From: an uncultured Bacteroidales bacterium
Lineage (GTDB): Bacteria; Bacteroidota; Bacteroidia; Bacteroidales; P3
Assembly: GCA_905234695.1 (NCBI GenBank)
Contig: CAJOHZ010000007.1
Coordinates: 1-57,726 of the forward strand
Length of the DNA: 57,726 bases
Direction of reading: 5' to 3'
Of this stretch, positions 36,601 to 39,159 are shown piece after piece (position 1 is the first letter of the stretch; every line of letters begins with the position of its first letter). The notes below the pieces were generated by a model. That model saw only the letters and a list, made by a program, of their open reading frames with translations. It searched no databases and was not told the origin of the DNA. Made by a program: the position numbers and the translations under genes.

Positions 36601-36708
36601 CACCATACGAGCTTTCTCCACATCCACAGGATTTGCCATCAAACTACACACTGTCACAAACAAAAAGGCTGCAAAAAAAGTAACTTTTCTCATATAGAAT
36701 TTATTCAA
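12388..36708 (-). CDS. giant C10-family (streptopain-like) protease-adhesin with T9SS sorting domain, 8,106 aa
   Basis: This is a single uninterrupted frame of 8,106 codons (about 0.87 MDa). The first residues are a signal peptide (start at Met1 or Met6, VTFFAAFLFVTVCSLMA). Residues to about 390 are a C10 cysteine protease with propeptide, with Cys190 (TGCVATAMAQ), His338 (GVGGHCFICDGY) and Trp357 (FGWSGS). Then follow, by my count, 18 fibronectin type III domains, 16 cleaved-adhesin or MAM-like modules (CW...VVLP...DD pattern), six modules marked QPPAAIDN, InlB-like repeats, 37 Cys-paired repeats of about 50 aa, and a type A T9SS C-terminal domain (YPNPTTG ... LPTGVYMLRI). It is probably exported through the Sec and T9SS routes and displayed on the surface. 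Relatives in layout are P. gingivalis gingipain/HagA adhesins and P. intermedia interpain. Host or food protein breakdown and adhesion are inferred roles. The region is free of frameshifts. Confidence 0.95.
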   Translation of the reverse strand: MNKFYMRKVTFFAAFLFVTVCSLMANPVDVEKARMVADRYVRASGLYDKQQKENRVENITSKTQYTEFYIFRIVGTRSGKGFILVSGDDCGRPVLAYSATSDFVTREMPDHVADWLKSYELQLQEAKQKGVKAPDYIRRQWDWLSDKSGLLHDNTIETAALVTTHWDQMPYYNNLCPMDNVQETRSLTGCVATAMAQVMKYWSRPVNGIGSHSYTHATYGTLSADFGATQYAWNEMPERLTSSSTATQVEAVATLMYHCGVAVHMNYSPSGSAAQTIGSYATAATAENALRNYFDYSPSLYGAYKSDFTDHDWKQLLIDELTALRPVIYRGEGGVGGHCFICDGYDSDTNFHFNFGWSGSNDGFYALSALGQGNYTFTTSQGAIMGIQPSNTAGASPRSLVVSHIDTAGALLEWVDMNSPAATTYTVVCAPAATFDTNRAAQYRTATAARLQLDGLATGTLYRVAVRAHCTDTVSPWSEVLEFTTAQRPQQLPLVINFDNGLPTDWEQEQPNGTVTWVTAVGGHGGQPSAPLTGSTNARLYSDSRGCVSRLLTPLIDLSSVTAGNGVAKLAFGHTQAQWDSDIDHLYVYYRTAPAEEWTLLTTYTQAIPNWQRDTLLLPQPSGTYQVAFEGRLHWGHGICVDDVSFFAERESDPVSAATVPYSCSFADATENDSWVLLNGSDTNRWVIGYAVNSGNDNMGSLYVSSDEGLSNFYLTSYTSTTFAYRDITLAAGQYAYSYDWYAMGETGRDYMRVALVPSTVTLTGGSLGAWSENTLPAGAMAMDGGHWLSGYDLWQTANDVVDVPTAGTYRLVVLWHNDDRYGDQPPAAIDNITLVENPCVLPTQLAFSSITSTGAVLTWQPGGSENRWEVTVNGSTYTVSTTPSYTLTGLQPNTDYQVELRSVCGNTRSLAARHITLHTTCAAQSLPYNYGFEDAVAGAGSAMPDCWARVSNTNFPYVVIQQSNAHSGSRALYFSHQTQYAILPAINIPDIYTLKLGFWARKVANSTYTVVVGMMSNPNDVSTFVPVDTVSDIAVAYTHYEVSLASYSGTGTYPALKVSATSNNFMYIDDIHVSACTYVVTESNPFTETFEESSITRACWKQEQVNGTLSWTFRQGGYNNIPSTSHGGTRNAYFYGTSSQRNYKTRLVSPILNTSAMNTVRMSFWHAQSRWGSDQDTLKVYSRPAPTQPWQLLATYSDNLSSWTYHELYMLGSDSLQVAFLGTARNGYGIVLDDVTFDEAPYCGEVLSLTAQVTDTITSTVRLSWNGSLGTNAYFRLEYGPTGFTTGTGTVVNNITTTTYDLSYLTVGTTYDFYVTTICNAVQQSAIVMTTLYIPPVADTAMPYRTSFDSVSDVSRWVLVNGTQTNQWAIGTATGNETQNPHALYISNSNGSNYNYNNTTSSVVFAYRTFRLAAGNYAYSYDWRCYGESSYDYLRVALLPDTVQLTAGNNTGWSTTALPSSAISLDGNGKLNLQNNWQNREGRFLIENEGVYRLVFFWRNDGDQGSQPPAAIDNITIDRMPLSDVVTALPYQCDFSDIIENARWSMVNGTQTNQWTTGTAGGTYPTGSAAMYISNDGGNTNAYTNNVATNSYAYRTFQLSAGSYDYSYSWRAYGERTQQGTDYDYLRVALIPASVPLVAGSAGNWTATSIPTDYIALDGERALDAQSEWQQVLGRFEVTEAGLYNVVFFWHTDNNAGTQPPAAVDNIVLQPAMESCGTMSTLIATEVRDTSISLSWNSSASLFRIEYGPANFVPGTGTLVTNVPTRAYTVTGLSPVTTYDFYVSIDCGQLPMGASPMRLTMSTRSHIEDLPYFCDFSDAEENGNWALNNGTQTNQWFIGTATGNGDSHALYISNDNGVSNTYTLTTTSTVFAYRPFHLDSGRYVYSYDWHAGGETNYDFIRAVLAPSTTSISAGNTSNFSYNSLPADVIALDGGAQLNGRADWRTLSGTVDVPTSGDYYLLFYWRNDNSTGTQPPAAIDNVLLQLDDCEMPTEMVVSALSDTSATISWYTSMGSAWQVRCGNYVDTVYTRTATIPGLQASTDYTVSVRTLCGNNYAGAPSVIDLHTPCALLPLPYRYDFEDATAAGRNGMINACWYKGTNIATTQGYPYPTNTYSYGNGIYSMYMVSSATYYSYVVLPQFDQPISRTVLSFWARRYSATQDNTLDIGVVTNPADITTFDLVESYTIPVTDPLDWQKCTVYFDTYRNNGRFLAIRLRGGATSYCYLDSILVDTLAECSGVVNIAVAATTDTSIRLTWHETGAASAWVVEYGLAGFTQGSGAVLTVTDTVATVTGLMHNTAYDFYIHSDCGHSISSAQMFTAQTDCGRMMLPFVEDFDNYRTSATQPIDRCWYKVYRQGNTVNQQSYPQFTFEASNTYLTFYSTRNNYSYLVLPPMGGDIHDQMVRFKMKSSGTDQAVIRVGVMTDPTNYNTFQQVLQVTNTSGNWETYTVPFNSRTGSTYRIALLSPTTSQTNQTNQPLVDDVEVLAIPECSAPSNLAVTNISATGARLSWTAPTGISNFRIVYRPYGDYDSSYEVTLDSVQGTSQTLVDLQMGTTYEVEVYSYCVSESESFSLASSTTFSTSCSAYPIPFSETFDHCIASNAAPIGPCWYKKYVSTNAENSYPFPTITNAKYDGDKNLVFYGGNTNTAYSYVVLPELASPLSQLQLSLKLRTPNRTASMNVGIITTPSDISTFQQVQTVTTTSTTAWQSFTVPLSSVTTSNARIAIRQGSSDNQAVNIYLDDILVEAIPACNGPARVTVDNILFDRARVHWPASTSTGATYTVEYGPAGFALGQGTRLTGLTDTAATLTGLTAGTAYTVYVHASCGNINQSARVSATFTSGCEEELPYNYSFEILTANGNTTTVPCWTLYGNSRVYRSNTQSNYAAEGYCRLQFALSTTNNVACAVLPKLTDSLSHVYMTLQYQSQQSQSGIYCPLIVGIVSDPYDISTFIPVDTLTPTASGWGTYQVDFSRQDADGYIALRAAYRQPINYVYIDDIHVMRIAPHNITLNVADASRGTVSINGVATNHAQVLTGRTVTLAAMPNYGYSFGHWVAGNSANPYVFAMPDHDVTYNNIVFVKNRYTVTLAASPDNMGSVAGGGQYDYLDTALLTATPSVSTYSFVRWSDGNITNPRRLVVRQDTNLTAIFSGCLPVYNAIDTAFCENYTWHDSLITISGNYTWIGTSAAGCDSIVTLNLTILHGTHNTVYDTAVGSYTWHDTLYTATGVYTYNYTNDNGCASTDTLYLEIIDPYAPVLVDETHPFNDGFENGNRWQMFNGDLVNKWTVGTATSNGGDNALYISNNNGRNNEYTINTSSEAVFAAKTFILPAGHYYFSYDWKGQGESTDDYMRVALAPASVTLTPSTDAPSGMTNTAVPSGWISLDGNQKKNLSNMWQTYVAEANITTAGNYQMVFYWRNDNGGGTQPPAAVDNVSIIKSSCTRPTNIVASNVTGTTATLTWSGTAGSYEVAYGTTTIVSEMTTQTVNGTTVQLTSLSPSSIYNVYVRSVCSATDQSPWSVVYTFTTQCGALTSLPYVQGFEGSTSGSSASFNVDCWNRYTSSGNYPYVYGTASYAHTGTKSLYWYSSNSYTSQYIVLPEVETTILPLNTLRLKFWTRVTSSSYRPTLVVGVMTNPADINTFATVESVDCSNTDYAEHIINLSSYTGTGRYIALRSQVSGSWTVYLDDFTLEEMPSCPEPTSITTIATTVSSATLAWAGMNAESYTVAYGTGSNVNMMDTVRVNVAMATLTNLSASSEYHVYIRANCPGESSDWSQVYTFRTQCGLITTLPYTEDFNGATASSSVFDVPCWQRTASSYYPYANPASARSGNGLYWYHPNTAGSYQYAILPAFDITLHPINTLMMTFWTRSSSTTYYPVIEVGVMSNPTDTHTFVPVKTFNIEGTNYTEQTVYFNNYTGNGQYIALRGVQTGSVWYAYLDDFTVEVAPPCIAPTEVAVTNITSTTATLSWQGTAQSYIVAYGTGVSLTGMDTRTTTATSLSLTGLTPNTEYHVFVRATCESGLQSEWSTMYIFRTECAAVTVLPYTEGFEGYNTGSTTNQTFTVDCWKRHTNGTSYYYVPYVNTQAHTGSRGLYWYINNYATYGTSQYVVLPTIEVPGRSLNALQLTFWARVSSPSVTGNFQVGVMTDPNDTNTFTQVGTVSVTGTAWTEYTTELASYSGMGTHIALRSRNTSNSGYAYMDDFTVSVTPTCFPPTGIAASNITSNSATVSWTGTSGNYVVAYGTGTNPETMDSVTVTTPTATLTPLTPNTTYNFFVRSVCSDERSVWSDMYTVTTECEFLTIPYIEDFESYNSTSYSNANFSVPCWHRVSNGTYAYSPYVSNNSAVRHAGNRGLYWNMAGTAAYGTSQYVILPGLDTSVYPTSRHQLSFWARANTTAQRPVFLIGVMSNPNDTTTFVPVDTLNITTNAWTQYTFLMENYTGHGNYMAICARANSGWVAGMDDLSVTITPICFPPTNIATGTITTNSATLSWTGTSTSYKIAYGIGSDPDAMDSVIVTGNSATLTGLSPATTYNVFFQGICGNERSAWSSVFSFTTACGLVSQLPLTQGFEGRPTGNLSTPNADFGVPCWTHLNNGTRWMGTPYISGNLSHIGTRALYWQNDTYVSNDQYGDYQVVVLPGIDASVLNIRDLRLKFWSFANTGNPVYHIGVMTNPNNINTYTEVATINADSAVWKEYHVDLYSYTANGSYVAIRINQGTAWTAYMDDITLDYTPPCALPTNVTAGNVASSTATITWNGTEAGYRVAYGTGTDIATMDSINVTGTTATLTGLMRNTDYHVYVRALCPYGNSEWSPVVTFHTPCGVIPSVVTTEAACEIYTWHGQSYTTSNTYTFDTLIDGCTRTDTLYLTIHHNATTTVYDTACESYLWGGVIYSSSATYIRHDTTVHGCDSTISLHLTINHGTHNSVTETVNESYTWNGTTYSTTGTYTYEYTNADGCPSTDTLHLTVDPYMPILVNETHPFHDGFEGNVLHWQLENGTLINKWCRGTATHSNGNNAIYITNDDGVTNAYNNRSASTVFVTKQFILPAGHFYFGYDWRCQAEADYDYMRVYLTPANTTVTAGTLPSGVGINQTPNGWIALDGGSQKNQSPDWGNYTAEVNITDSAIYQVVVLWYNDSYTGTQPPAAIDEVTFVKSDCVRPANVAVQDVSTNTATLSWTGTAGSYQVAYGTTSALSEMDTVTVVGNTATLTGLAHTTTHYVYVRSVCNATEQSGWSPVYSFRTACGPIALPYSYGFEDASRSGSNGTINECWHKGSSAPNSSNYPYPYNYYSHEGNYAMYMVAEASYYSYLVLPQFDTTLSRTQLTFWGRAVSSSYASTVEIGVVTNPTDISTFQPYATFEIPRTGVLQWHCDTVMFDSYQGNGRHIAIRLQGGGNARCYLDDFTVEAMPECSGVRNIAVVASTDTSITLSWHETGAATSWGVEYGPQGFIQGSGTLVTVSDTTATITGLTNNTWYDFYVHSDCVHATSRVQSISVPTDCGRMAIPFLEDFNGYVGSYSDSPIDRCWYKCYSQNNNQTSYPMFNNLSNDNSNIFLNFNSTRNYYSYLVLPAMQGNIHDQMLRFKVRTTGGTSANVQVGVMTDATNFNTFQQVQQLTRNTNNEWVTVNVPFNSLSGTNYRIAIVSPRLTGGGNQTQGFNVDDIEVVPIPDCNAPTNLAASSITATGATLSWNAASGITHYRVVYTPHGDYDSSYRVTFDSVVATSLPLTCLQMGTTYDVELYSLCITGSLSIPATATFSTLCMPHSVPFTENFDQYTALTQAFSPCWSNGFYGAANTTTYPVTNSAYGKYDGDKVLLFYSSSNNMYSYAILPELDDTLSLLQFKLQARAGNGNNQNVSLQIGSVASSANITTFQTAQTIQLSSSWQNYTVPLTSVTDNSRRLAIRFQPNPGQGQSGNVLVDDIIVERIPACDGPARVTVDHIVYNGARVHWPAVAGVASYTLEYGPSGFALGQGTQVTGITDTAYSLTDLTAGTAYSVYLSAACNSWNQSSLVTTSFSTGCLEELPYSYGFENLTTAVNGTVSTVPCWLLNENAQVQNNRNTTGYAAEGYARMRFSINRLTAYAVMPKLNERIENLYITLQVNTPDTYFDEPREPLQVGVMTDPYDLSTFTAVASLMPTRADQWQSFRVNFDNLTGDNYYIAFYATSTSAYVYNVYFDDIQVIRIAPHNIDLTLADSTRGTVSINGVATTHAQALSGSNVTLTATANHGYTFSHWAAGITDNPYTFIMPDHDVTYNHIVFSLNTYTVTALSNDTTLGTVASGGRYDYLDTATLTATGIGIHTFLRWSDGVTDNPRTLVVTDDTTFMALFQNNCPSNVDTTVVVCDSYSWHDSSYTTTGLYTFDRSTDQCIIVDTLRLTVNHSTTSGETLTVCDSYTWHGTLYTATGVYNYHTFNAAGCDSTATLDLTVNYSNTGIETVTACDSYTWHGNTYNYGGTYYYDTLNIAGCDSLTTLMLTVNHSTHDNYYQNACDSYAWNNTNYTATGTYTYNYTNAEGCASTDTLHLVIDQHADTAYYATVCDGYRWNDCLYTVSGIYTYNYSLAGSTCTNVDTLYLTVNYSADVTVVDTACDSFLWNDSTYGHTGVYTYATTTAAGCDSVATLHLTINRSTTGSDIVTACDSYTWIDGNTYTTSTDTPTFTLTASNGCDSVVTLFLTVNHSTSGSENDTACNSYTWHGTTYSVSGIYTYDYTSIEGCPSTDTLRLTINYSTMGSESVTACDSYTWHGMQYTSTSVYTYDYTNAEGCASTDTLHLIINQSSESREVITMCDNYTWHGTNYTTTGIYTFQTLNAVGCDSTVILDLTVNYSNAGHESAIACDSYTWNGTAYTATGSYTFHMLNSQGCDSTVVLNLTVNRSTHEIYRQNTCDSYTWHDIPYTATGVYTYTYTNAEGCASTDTLQLTVNYSSIGVDHQTACESYRWINGETYTASTQTPTFTLTNVAGCDSVVTLDLTINRHSVTELYQTACDSITWNGNTYYYGGTYYYDTLNTEGCDSLTTLTLTVNHSTHDNYYQNACDSYTWNNTNYTVTGIYTYDYTNAEGCASTDTLHLVVDQHADTAYYVTACNSYRWNDSLYTESGIYTYNYSLASSTCTNVDTLYLTVNYSADVTVVDTACDSYAWNDSTYRYTGVYTYATTTVAGCDSVTTLHLTLNRGVTGADIVTACDQYTWINGITYTIANNNVSTYTLTAANGCDSVVTLYLTLNQSTAGTETVTACDSYIWHGTPYASTGLYTFDTTNAVGCDSTVTLDLTINYSTAGIETVTACDSYTWQGMTFDHDTILDSQLSILNSVGCDSVVTLDLTINYSTTGTETVTACDSYTWQGMTFDHDTILNSQLSILNSVGCDSTVTLDLTINHSFFTEVYDTACEQYIWQDNPTSSLIYDESGDYSFTTTSMAGCDSTVTLHLTIHHGTHDNYYQHACDTFTWHGTEYTLTGIYLYEYTNADGCASVDTLHLTVDQHSDTAYHVTLCDSVYRWNDSVYTESGIYIYDYSLTGSTCTNVDTLYLTLHSPADIHIWDTACYSYNWAGTVIPEGDWYRESGTYTRNLQTIYGCDSTVTLHLTIHHRSELDTTLMACDTLFWTVGDTTFVITESGNYSVVGLYYYWTVINPYILELGRHFSNAEGCDSTQELHVTIRHSSTGVDVVNACDSLTWIDGVTYYTSTYNAQFSTLNAEGCDSLVTLNLTLLHSTAATDTITACDSYTWMDGVTYTTSTTGPTVTLVNASGCDSVVTLNLALNRGSYTATYQAACDSFMWHDSLYTLSGTYVYDYLSPEGCASADTLILTLSNGTSTGYHVDACDGYIWNGQRYTETGNYIYDYSMLGGDCQNVDTLYLTIHHSYSLVYYDTACDSYTWSPNEVFTRSGTYYHSLTTAYGCDSLETLYLTLHYNTSTAYFDTIDEGDIYIWPVNGERYTTEGTYYYDYLSPDGCPSTDTLYLYVHHDTPVYYTLHARVSDTVMGYVIVYPDSVALEGSVVYVIPVPHEGYRFVSWDNGDTNIIQAVLLMSDTSFTAVFERVLGVPKVDELADLTVYPNPTTGVVTLSADNVTRVEVYDNRGRRLYAVDNSATVDLTSLPTGVYMLRITTPQGSAVRRVMKR
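12629..12851 (-). other. InlB-like repeat before the sorting domain
   Basis: About 74 residues (YTLHARVSDTVMGYVIVYP ... GYRFVSWDNGDTN ... DTSFTAVFE, given in parts) match the divergent InlB/Listeria-Bacteroides beta-repeat style also seen twice elsewhere in the protein. Confidence 0.7.
14657..14690. repeat. in-frame GAATTGAGA-type repeat in unit 21 of the giant gene
   Basis: Imperfect copies of GAATTGAGA/GAGTTGAGA follow one another and encode SQLSILNS in place of the usual YTxTGxYTY segment. A near copy lies in the neighbouring unit 20 at 14810-14843. The type resembles low-complexity words found between genes in this window. Confidence 0.75.
14810..14843. repeat. in-frame GAATTGAGA-type repeat in unit 20 of the giant gene
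   Basis: This is the second, slightly diverged copy of the insert at 14657-14690, encoding DSQLSILNS in the same place of the adjacent unit. It probably arose by duplication of one whole unit after insertion. Confidence 0.72.
17735..21003 (-). repeat. segmental duplication, copy 2 (adhesin/FN3 block ending in InlB-like repeats)
   Basis: About 3.27 kb encodes four adhesin-like modules separated by three FN3 domains, then a pair of InlB-like repeats. Module by module it matches 27258-30510 in the same order. Examples: SGVRNIAVVASTDTSI against SGVVNIAVAATTDTSI, GPARVTVDHIVYNGARVHW against GPARVTVDNILFDRARVHW, and APHNIDLTLADSTRGTVSI against APHNITLNVADASRGTVSI. Confidence 0.85.
21815..22263 (-). 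repeat. three Cys-paired repeats between the adhesin blocks
   Basis: Three units of the same ~50-aa repeat as the C-terminal tract (EAACEIYTWHGQSY, DTACESYLWGGVIY, TVNESYTWNGTTY) link the five-fold adhesin array to a QPPAAIDE-type module. The third has lost its first cysteine (VNESYTW). Confidence 0.8.
22264..26140 (-). repeat. five tandem 258-aa adhesin+FN3 modules
   Basis: About 3.88 kb is divided into five units of roughly 775 nt. Each consists of an adhesin-like module (LPYTEGFEG ... CW ... YVVLP ... VGVMTNP ... ALR ... DD) followed by an FN3 domain (PTxIxxxNITxxxATLSWxG ... VRSVC). The units are clearly homologous but well diverged at the residue level, so the array is old or under diversifying selection. 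Confidence 0.85.
26960..27257 (-). repeat. two Cys-paired repeats after the first InlB-like pair
   Basis: Two units (DTAFCENYTWHDSL ... GCDSIVTLNLTI; DTAVGSYTWHDTLY ... GCASTDTLYLEI) match the C-terminal tract. The second unit lacks the first cysteine. Confidence 0.75.
27258..30510 (-). repeat. segmental duplication, copy 1 (adhesin/FN3 block ending in InlB-like repeats)
   Basis: This is the partner of 17735-21003: the same order of four adhesin-like modules, three FN3 domains and an InlB-like pair, over 3.25 kb. In both copies the block is followed by Cys-paired repeats. The QPPAAIDN module and FN3 that flank the five-fold array on both sides are also duplicated. Confidence 0.85.
35539..36708 (-). 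other. C10 cysteine protease domain with signal peptide and propeptide
   Basis: Residues 1-390 comprise the signal peptide, a propeptide of the Spi/PrtA type (ARMVADRY ... FYIFRI ... GFILVSGDD ... VLAYS, DYIRRQWDWL) and the mature peptidase. Catalytic Cys190 and His338 are both present, with the following HFNFGWSG stretch intact. The enzyme is therefore expected to be active after release of the propeptide. Confidence 0.9.
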
Positions 36709-36782
36709 GGGCGTTTTTTTATTGATTTATAATATTATGGCTCAGTATGATACACCGTACCAACTGGGTATAATACACACAG

Positions 36783-36790
36783 CAAATATA
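36783..36790 (-). promoter_or_regulatory. promoter -7 element of the giant gene
   Basis: TATATTTG on the minus strand (36790-36783) matches TAnnTTTG, about 75 nt upstream of the ATG at 36708. TTG-containing sequence (TTTGTTGA, 36808-36801) lies nearby, but its spacing is shorter than usual. Confidence 0.6.
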
Positions 36791-36846
36791 CGATTTATTT
36801 TCAACAAATGAAAATTTTTACACACTTTGCTGTTTATAAAATTCAT

Positions 36847-36903
36847 AAAAAAAGTTATAGTCCCCTCTGCGAGGCATTCTCCCCCACAGGGTTAGAGAGG
36901 GGG
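36847..36903 (-). terminator. rho-independent terminator after lplA
   Basis: On the minus strand AGAGGGG-type sequence pairs across a loop (CCCCTCT at 36862-36868 with AGAGGGG at 36896-36902). It is followed by ACTATAAC and a run of seven T (36853-36847). It would stop lplA transcription before the giant gene. Confidence 0.65.
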
Positions 36904-36928
36904 CATCCCTCTTTCTCGACGGTGTTTA

Positions 36929-37954
36929 CTACTGGTAAAGAAGGGTACAAAGGTCGGCCATCATCTGCCGCTCGGTCTCCGGCATATCCGCCGGAATTTC
37001 GGGACAGACACGGGTGTCAGCCCCCACGAAAAGGCGATGCGCAGACTCCACCAGGGAGGTACTAAGGCTATCGGTAGCCACCTCGATATCCGTGATACGG
37101 TGCGAGGCCTCGTCAACCTTGACAGAGAGCTCCACCCCACCCCATCCGAACTGGGCGGATTGTTGGGCAGTGAACTGCTGCCAACGGCCGTATTTCCATT
37201 CGGGGCTCGCAAAGTGGGCGGCCAAATCCTTCACCTCCGGGAGGGCCGTAAGGTCATCGAAGGAGAGTGTGTCGAGTGGGGCTCCATATTCGTTCTTGAA
37301 TGCCTCAACGAGATGCGGTACTATGCTCTGTGCCGTAATGTCAGGCACCAACTCGGAGAGGTTGACCACACGGCTCTGCACGGAGGCCACACCGTGCTTC
37401 TGCAACTTGGCGGGTTTGACCCTGAGATAACGTTGCAGGTCGGCCACATCGGTACGGATGAGGATGGTTCCGTGGTGCAACCGTTGATGACTGCCCCGAC
37501 TGAAAGCATTTCCAGAGAACTTCCTGAGCACCTGGTCATCCGATTGTCCAACCGCCCGGCCGTCCACACCTTTGGAACAATCCACAAGGATATCGTTACG
37601 CCCGCTAAGTACGGTATGGAGGCCGAAGGCCTCCACCGCACGTTGGATGACAGAAAACTGCCGTTGCTGGTCGTAGAGGTCGTTGGGGGCAATGAACGAG
37701 AAATTGATATTGCCGAGGTCATGGTAGACGGCACCGCCGCCGGTACGGCGGCGCATAACATAGCCCCCCTCTTCTTCCAGCAACGCCACATCACATTCGG
37801 CATAGGGATTCTGATTCTGGCCGATGACCACCGTACGGCGGTTCTGCCACAGATACATGGTGACCTCTCCCTCTGCAGGGCGCGAAAGTAAGTAGTTCTC
37901 TACCGCAATGTTGAGGTAGGGGTTATGCTGTGTACTGGCAACAAAACGGGACAT
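36929..37954 (-). CDS. lplA: lipoate-protein ligase
   Basis: This enzyme activates lipoate with ATP and attaches it to the lipoyl domains of E2 and GcvH proteins in the cytoplasm. The 341-aa sequence shows the LplA signature RRRTGGGAVYHDLGNINFSF (given in part: RTGGGAVYHD, about 69-78). It also has the ligand-loop KFSGNAF and RLHHGTILI, and a C-terminal accessory domain with KYGRWQQF. The length is normal for a full LplA with C-terminal domain. It lies 68 nt downstream of porQ and is followed by a terminator. Confidence 0.93.
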   Translation of the reverse strand: MSRFVASTQHNPYLNIAVENYLLSRPAEGEVTMYLWQNRRTVVIGQNQNPYAECDVALLEEEGGYVMRRRTGGGAVYHDLGNINFSFIAPNDLYDQQRQFSVIQRAVEAFGLHTVLSGRNDILVDCSKGVDGRAVGQSDDQVLRKFSGNAFSRGSHQRLHHGTILIRTDVADLQRYLRVKPAKLQKHGVASVQSRVVNLSELVPDITAQSIVPHLVEAFKNEYGAPLDTLSFDDLTALPEVKDLAAHFASPEWKYGRWQQFTAQQSAQFGWGGVELSVKVDEASHRITDIEVATDSLSTSLVESAHRLFVGADTRVCPEIPADMPETERQMMADLCTLLYQ

Positions 37955-38022
37955 AAGAATTTCCAGCGAACCGCCGGGGGTGTTTAATCGTTGAGGAGTG
38001 CGGAGCCAATGAAGGTTAACTT

Positions 38023-39108
38023 TTACCTAAAGAAACGGTCGAGGTCGGTGCTGATGGAGATGAAATTGGGCGCCTGCATCAGGTGGTAGTTGTTGCGGGC
38101 ATAGCTAAGTTCAAATCCCTTGACCTTTACGCCCACACCATAGGAAAACCCCGACATATTGAACGTATCGGCGGCCCGCATTTCCGCCATCTGGCGGTAA
38201 CTGTAGCCCAGCCGCAGAAAGACAATCTGCTTGATATCCACCTCGAAGCCCACATTGATATGCCGCCCGAGGTTATCCAGCACATTCACAAATTTCGAGT
38301 GTTTCTGCGTGGTCTCACCCGTGAAGGGGTCGGTGACCGTGGAGGGATTGAGCGGGTCTTCGTACCGCAAATCCCACGTCTGCAACTCGTTCAACGCAAA
38401 CATCAGCCGGAAGGGGGCTTCCTTCAGTTTGTAGGAGCCCGCAATGGCAATCTCGAACGGCAACCGTTCGGTGGTGCCGTCAAAGGTGAATATCTGCGCC
38501 CCGATGTTGCGGGCCATGACGGTCGACGAGAAGTTCTTGTCGTTGGTCATGAACGTTCCCGCCAGATCGATGCCGAACGCCAACGCGGTATACGATTCAT
38601 ACTGAGAGAGAATCGGCCTGAAATTAGCTCCGATGGTGACGTTCTCGTTCAACGCCCGCCCCCACCCTACCGTGAGGACATAGTCGGCCGCCATAAAGTC
38701 CCATGTCTCCTGGTCGGTCTCATCATACCCTTGGAAGAGTCCATAGCTTCCGAACTGCAATCCGAAGGTAAAAGCCCCAAGGTTCTCGAAATTATAGGCG
38801 TATGCCACCGAGCCGAAATTGGCTCCGGAGAACATATTGACAAAACTGACTGCCAACTGGTTGCTGATACGGTCGCTGACCAGCGACGGGTTGTCGAGGG
38901 CGAGGGCGATATCGTCGTCGTACATCGACAGATAATTAAATCCGAGGGCTGAGGTACGCGCCGAACTGGGCGTATTGAGCACCGCAAGGGAACTCATGCC
39001 CGCCACTTGCGCCTGCAGGGGATTGAAAATTGAAAATTGAAAATTGAAAAGTACTGCGCACAAGAATATACGCAATAATGGGTGGCCAAAACTGTGGAAC
39101 GTCTTCAT
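38023..39108 (-). CDS. porQ: type IX secretion system protein PorQ
   Basis: This 361-aa outer-membrane beta-barrel is of the PorQ/PorV type. After the signal peptide the mature part starts VAGMSSLAVLNTPSSARTSALG, a family-typical stretch (SSARxxALG), followed by DDDIALALDNPSLV, alternating amphipathic strands and the terminal strand region ISTDLDRFFR. PorQ works with PorU, PorV and PorZ at the T9SS attachment complex that handles cargo on the surface; the giant protein next door is such a cargo. The hydrophobic core of the signal peptide (LFNFQFSIFN) is encoded by a low-complexity repeat (39021-39050). PorQ rather than another PorV-like protein is the best fit, not certain. Confidence 0.8.
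   Translation of the reverse strand: MKTFHSFGHPLLRIFLCAVLFNFQFSIFNPLQAQVAGMSSLAVLNTPSSARTSALGFNYLSMYDDDIALALDNPSLVSDRISNQLAVSFVNMFSGANFGSVAYAYNFENLGAFTFGLQFGSYGLFQGYDETDQETWDFMAADYVLTVGWGRALNENVTIGANFRPILSQYESYTALAFGIDLAGTFMTNDKNFSSTVMARNIGAQIFTFDGTTERLPFEIAIAGSYKLKEAPFRLMFALNELQTWDLRYEDPLNPSTVTDPFTGETTQKHSKFVNVLDNLGRHINVGFEVDIKQIVFLRLGYSYRQMAEMRAADTFNMSGFSYGVGVKVKGFELSYARNNYHLMQAPNFISISTDLDRFFR
39021..39050. repeat. in-frame TTTTCAAT-type repeat encoding the porQ signal peptide core
   Basis: Tandem copies of the 8-nt GAAAATTG word (plus strand) lie inside the signal peptide codons. A related non-coding copy (AATTTTCAACTGTCAATT-like) sits directly upstream of the start codon at 39111-39136. 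Confidence 0.75.
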
Positions 39109-39159
39109 TTCAACTTTTAATTTTCAACTGTCAATTATTATCCAATCACAAATCCCCAA

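Noticed and set aside
34258..36732. Plus-strand open frame of 824 codons opposite the giant gene
   Set aside because: It lies wholly antisense to the conserved C10 protease, has a basic and histidine/glycine-rich composition with no domain, and runs past the start of the sense gene. Long antisense frames here follow from codon bias in repetitive coding DNA.
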